Of a DNA stretch of 64,000 bases, positions 61,301-64,000 are shown piece by piece. The translations under genes were made by a program, and so were the position numbers. The notes under the pieces are model-generated. The model saw nothing but the letters and a program-made list of their open reading frames with translations, searched no databases and was not told the origin of the DNA. Positions within the stretch are counted from its first letter, which is position 1. Every line of letters begins with the position of its first letter. Origin of the DNA: Brevibacillus_H ginsengisoli (GTDB taxonomy: Bacteria; Bacillota; Bacilli; Brevibacillales; Brevibacillaceae); assembly GCF_050113715.1 (NCBI RefSeq), contig NZ_JBNJQR010000002.1, positions 372,001 through 436,000 on the forward strand, in the 5' to 3' direction.

Positions 61301-62731
61301 TTAGAACGTTTTGGTCAGCTTCTCGCTTGTTGAACGGCTATAACCGCCCAAACCTTTTGGAATAATAATCAATTTGGTCAAAACATAGTAAAGTACGGAA
61401 GCTAGTATCGTAACGGGCATTGTCGCTGTGGCGTAGAGGAAAAACGATGAGTTGTCGAAGGTAATAGGATTCAAGATCAGGAAGTACACAAGGGTTGATA
61501 TAATGAGGACAACAATCGCGAGATAATTAGTTCCACCCCAATAATGATAAGGTTTATCCTTTTCGTCCGAATAAAGGGCGGCTAGTTGGATGCGTTGTTT
61601 GCGTAAAACGTAGTAATCCACAAAGCTGATGCCTGTTAGCGGGCCCATGATCGTGCCACAAAATGAGAGAAAGGAACCAGCGTAATTGAATATTTGATCC
61701 GGAAAGAATAGTAGCGGAGCAGCGGGCGCCAAGAAAACAAAGCAGAGTTTACCCCAGCTTGTATGCATGAATCCTTTAATTTGTTTGAGCGCCAGTGTGT
61801 TCGAATAGGCCATTGCGGTCGTTGATGTCACATTGGCAATCGCGATAAACACCAAAGCGATCACACCGATAATTGGACCACCAATAGGTACCATCCACGC
61901 GGTTGGGTCCGCATTCCCCACGACAAGCCCGGAAACGAGTCCTGTCATAGCCCCAATGATAATGCACAGGTTAATCCCGATCATATTGGGCCAAAAGGCA
62001 GCACGCTGTGTTTTGGTTAGGCGCGCCATCCCACCCATGATCGGCCACCAGGAAAAACCCGTGCCTAAACTCATCTCTAACGCGACCATATAATTCTTCC
62101 AATTATCGTCATACGGTGCGGAAGGCTTTAACGCCAAGATTTCACCAAAGCTGTGCTGGGAAAACAGCATATACATCATGACAACCAGCATCAGGATCAA
62201 GCCGGGGGCAACAATTCGATTCAACCATTTGATGGATACGGGACCCTTGGCGACCACGATCCAGCTTAGCACCAGTGCCAACAAGGAAAATCCGATAACA
62301 ATGCCAATCGAGGGTTGGTTGACGTGCGCTACAGCCGAATAAATATTGCTGGCTGAATTACCAAACATGATGCTAAGGATTGCCACCCATCCGAATTGAA
62401 TGAGCAGAACAAAAAACAATGGAAATTTGAGACCATTGATGCCAAATATGCTTCGTTGCGAGATGTACTGATCGACCCCGAATTTGACGGAAGGCATTGA
62501 AACAGCGAGACAGACAAACAACACGGAAATCGTATCTCCCGCCATCAAGGCGGCAAATCCCTTTTTTAGATCCACGACGGTTGACAAAGACCCACCGATC
62601 ATAAAGCACCAGGTGGCAATGGCAAGCCCAATGTTCACCATTGTGTAATCATAAGCACCCCAAATTCGCTCTTTCGGAAGAATCGGGAGTAGACCAAACA
62701 CGCTTTCTTGCTCGACAGATTGTTTGCTCAT
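61301..62731 (-). CDS. NCS1-family permease
   Basis: A 476-aa permease with about twelve predicted helices, of the nucleobase:cation symporter 1 (cytosine/purine/allantoin/thiamine) family; VNIGLAIATWCFMIGGSL in helix 1 and GISFVDYYVLRKQRIQL in the late part are typical. In this operon it probably imports a nitrogen-containing compound, perhaps an amine or its oxidation product, rather than a nucleobase; that is inference from the flanking amine oxidases and aldehyde dehydrogenase. It is preceded by a 53-aa membrane protein gene. Confidence 0.88.
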   Translation of the reverse strand: MSKQSVEQESVFGLLPILPKERIWGAYDYTMVNIGLAIATWCFMIGGSLSTVVDLKKGFAALMAGDTISVLFVCLAVSMPSVKFGVDQYISQRSIFGINGLKFPLFFVLLIQFGWVAILSIMFGNSASNIYSAVAHVNQPSIGIVIGFSLLALVLSWIVVAKGPVSIKWLNRIVAPGLILMLVVMMYMLFSQHSFGEILALKPSAPYDDNWKNYMVALEMSLGTGFSWWPIMGGMARLTKTQRAAFWPNMIGINLCIIIGAMTGLVSGLVVGNADPTAWMVPIGGPIIGVIALVFIAIANVTSTTAMAYSNTLALKQIKGFMHTSWGKLCFVFLAPAAPLLFFPDQIFNYAGSFLSFCGTIMGPLTGISFVDYYVLRKQRIQLAALYSDEKDKPYHYWGGTNYLAIVVLIISTLVYFLILNPITFDNSSFFLYATATMPVTILASVLYYVLTKLIIIPKGLGGYSRSTSEKLTKTF

Positions 62732-62759
62732 TGGGTTTCCCTACTTTCCAAACGATTAT

Positions 62760-62921
62760 TTAATACCATCCCCACGCAAATATCAAAAGAGAAAGGACAA
62801 TCAGTAGAGCAACGCCAACATAATCGATCATACCGAGCCCTTTGGTTGAGGGATCGTCAAATTCCGGATTGTTTAGGATGGATATTCTAGTATTCAGCTC
62901 ATCGATAAACTCTTGATCCAT
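62760..62921 (-). CDS. 53-aa single-span membrane protein next to the NCS1 permease
   Basis: A short frame with a good start: GAGAGGTGAG lies eight bases before the ATG at 62921. The product has an acidic, Asn-rich N-terminal half (MDQEFIDELN...NPEFDDPS) and one membrane helix near the C-terminus (IDYVGVALLIVLSLLIFAWGW), ending GWY. Its stop is 28 bp before the permease start, so the two are co-expressed. I do not recognise a named family. It looks like an accessory subunit of the permease, similar in idea to DUF3311 with SSS carriers. Confidence 0.75.
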   Translation of the reverse strand: MDQEFIDELNTRISILNNPEFDDPSTKGLGMIDYVGVALLIVLSLLIFAWGWY

Positions 62922-62978
62922 TGCATACTCACCTCTCTTGTATAAAACTGAATTTTCAGACTAGGAAAGGCAGATTAT

Positions 62979-64000
62979 TTACTTGAATTTAATCATCGCA
63001 TGCTTGATCTGCGTATACTCCTCAACCGCATACATGGATTGGTCTTTTCCATAACCCGATAATTTGAAGCCTCCATGCGGCATTTCACTTGCAACGGTGA
63101 GATGTGTATTGGTCCAGACCGCACCGTATTGCAGTTCTTTTGTCGCTTTCATCGCTCTGTCTACGTCGCGAGTCCATACGGATGCGGCCAACGCGTACGG
63201 GCAATCATTGGCCAATCGGATCGCCTCATCGTCCTGAGTAAACCGATTGATCGTAATGACAGGTCCAAACACTTCCTGCTGAATGATTTCGTCCGATTGT
63301 GCCGCTCCCGCAATTACGGTAGGCTGATAGTAAAATCCGGCTCCTTCTGGTACAGTACCTCCTGTAAGTACCTCGGCTTGCGTATTGTTTCTGGCGCGAT
63401 TCACAAAATCATGCACTCTCCTACGATGCTGTTCGGAGATAAGTGGCCCCATTTCTGTTCCTTCCTGCAAGGGATCGCCTACCTTGATTTTCTCAATCGC
63501 CGGAATCAATTCTTGCACCAAGTCTTCATAAATGGCGTCTGCCACATAGATTCGCGTTGCAGCCGTACAGTCTTGGCCGCTATTGTAGAATCCCGCAACA
63601 CTGATTCCTTTTACCACCTCTGTCAGATCAGCATCATCAAAAACCACAACAGGCGCTTTTCCGCCCAACTCGAGGTGGACTCTCTTTAAAGTACTGGCCG
63701 CCTGTGAAGCAACGGAGATTCCTGCCCGCACGCTGCCAGTCAGGGATATCATCCGGATTTTGGGATGAACGGCCATAGCGGAGCCAACTGTCGTTCCATG
63801 TCCAGTCACAACATTCAGTACACCTGGCGGCAAGACATCCCTACTCAGCTCTGCAAGCAACAACGTGGTTAAGGGAGTTAGTTCCGACGGTTTCAACACA
63901 ATGGTATTGCCAGCCGCCAACGCGGGGCCGATTTTCCATCCAGCCATCATCAAGGGATAATTCCAAGGCGTGATGGCGCCGACAACTCCGATCGGTTCGC
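62979..64000 (-). CDS. aldehyde dehydrogenase (5' end beyond the window)
   Basis: Partial: the frame is open to base 64000 and the first part (about 140-150 residues) is missing. The visible part has ITPWNYPLMM, LELGGKAPVVVFDDADL with the conserved Glu, and the catalytic Cys in NSGQDCTAATR. The NSGQDCTAA context is that of gamma-aminobutyraldehyde and betaine aldehyde dehydrogenases (PatD type). It would oxidise the aldehyde made by the amine oxidases in the same cluster to the acid with NAD. The internal ATG at 63953 is not the start. Confidence 0.93.
   Translation of the reverse strand, partial: EPIGVVGAITPWNYPLMMAGWKIGPALAAGNTIVLKPSELTPLTTLLLAELSRDVLPPGVLNVVTGHGTTVGSAMAVHPKIRMISLTGSVRAGISVASQAASTLKRVHLELGGKAPVVVFDDADLTEVVKGISVAGFYNSGQDCTAATRIYVADAIYEDLVQELIPAIEKIKVGDPLQEGTEMGPLISEQHRRRVHDFVNRARNNTQAEVLTGGTVPEGAGFYYQPTVIAGAAQSDEIIQQEVFGPVITINRFTQDDEAIRLANDCPYALAASVWTRDVDRAMKATKELQYGAVWTNTHLTVASEMPHGGFKLSGYGKDQSMYAVEEYTQIKHAMIKFK

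Overview
The window looks like an accessory, catabolism-rich stretch of a Bacillales chromosome, probably Paenibacillaceae or a close relative (Brevibacillus- or Aneurinibacillus-like). This is an inference. The supporting signs are moderately low G+C, strong AGGAGG-type ribosome sites, frequent TTG and GTG starts, many rho-independent terminators, an LTA-synthase-type sulfatase, a PHP-type histidinol phosphatase and YhjB/YhjC-like genes. No rRNA, tRNA, CRISPR array, transposase or phage gene was seen. Most genes are on the minus strand.

Layout. (1) 0.1-3.6 kb: alpha/beta hydrolase, an SDR gene remnant, and an EamA exporter divergent from a MocR-type regulator with a perfect inverted repeat between them. 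(2) 3.7-15 kb: a nine-gene operon that reads as a cyclohexanecarboxylate to pimeloyl-CoA route (AliA, an AliB-like dehydrogenase, a BadK-like hydratase, BadH, BadI) plus beta-oxidation enzymes. It is preceded by a near-consensus sigma-54 promoter and by a sigma-54 activator gene with a MaoC-like gene. (3) 15.2-26.8 kb: an unusual type I fatty-acid/polyketide synthase operon: a 71-aa CxxC protein, KS-KS-AT-ACP, a small hotdog-like protein, KS-KS-KR-DH and an Sfp-type phosphopantetheinyl transferase. In both large proteins the first KS has lost its active-site Cys and the second keeps it. (4) 26.9-33.8 kb: a saccharopine-dehydrogenase-like gene, a YtcJ-type amidohydrolase and a PotABCD-type ABC importer, with a second candidate sigma-54 promoter. 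(5) 34-39.4 kb: a complete gentisate pathway (AAHS transporter, gentisate dioxygenase, DinB-family putative maleylpyruvate isomerase, fumarylpyruvate hydrolase) divergent from an IclR regulator. (6) 39.6-43.5 kb: LTA-synthase-like sulfatase, histidinol phosphatase, EamA exporter. (7) 43.7-50.9 kb: two more YtcJ-type amidohydrolases, a sodium/solute symporter with two DUF3311 proteins, and a divergent sigma-54 activator. (8) 51-56 kb: TetR regulator and a B12-dependent acyl-CoA mutase operon (large and small subunits, PaaK-like CoA ligase, MeaB GTPase) whose substrate-site residues match none of the mutase classes I can recall. (9) 56.2-64 kb: an amine-oxidation cluster with two exported amine oxidases (Tat-type flavin enzyme and Sec-type copper/TPQ enzyme), a second saccharopine-dehydrogenase-like protein, an NCS1 permease, a 53-aa membrane protein and an aldehyde dehydrogenase cut by the window end.

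Together the genes suggest a soil-type organism able to grow on alicyclic acids, gentisate precursors, amines and N-acylated compounds. The strongest candidates for undescribed biology are the pseudo-KS/KS synthase operon and the atypical acyl-CoA mutase operon. All functions are read from sequence motifs and family memory; no database search was run.
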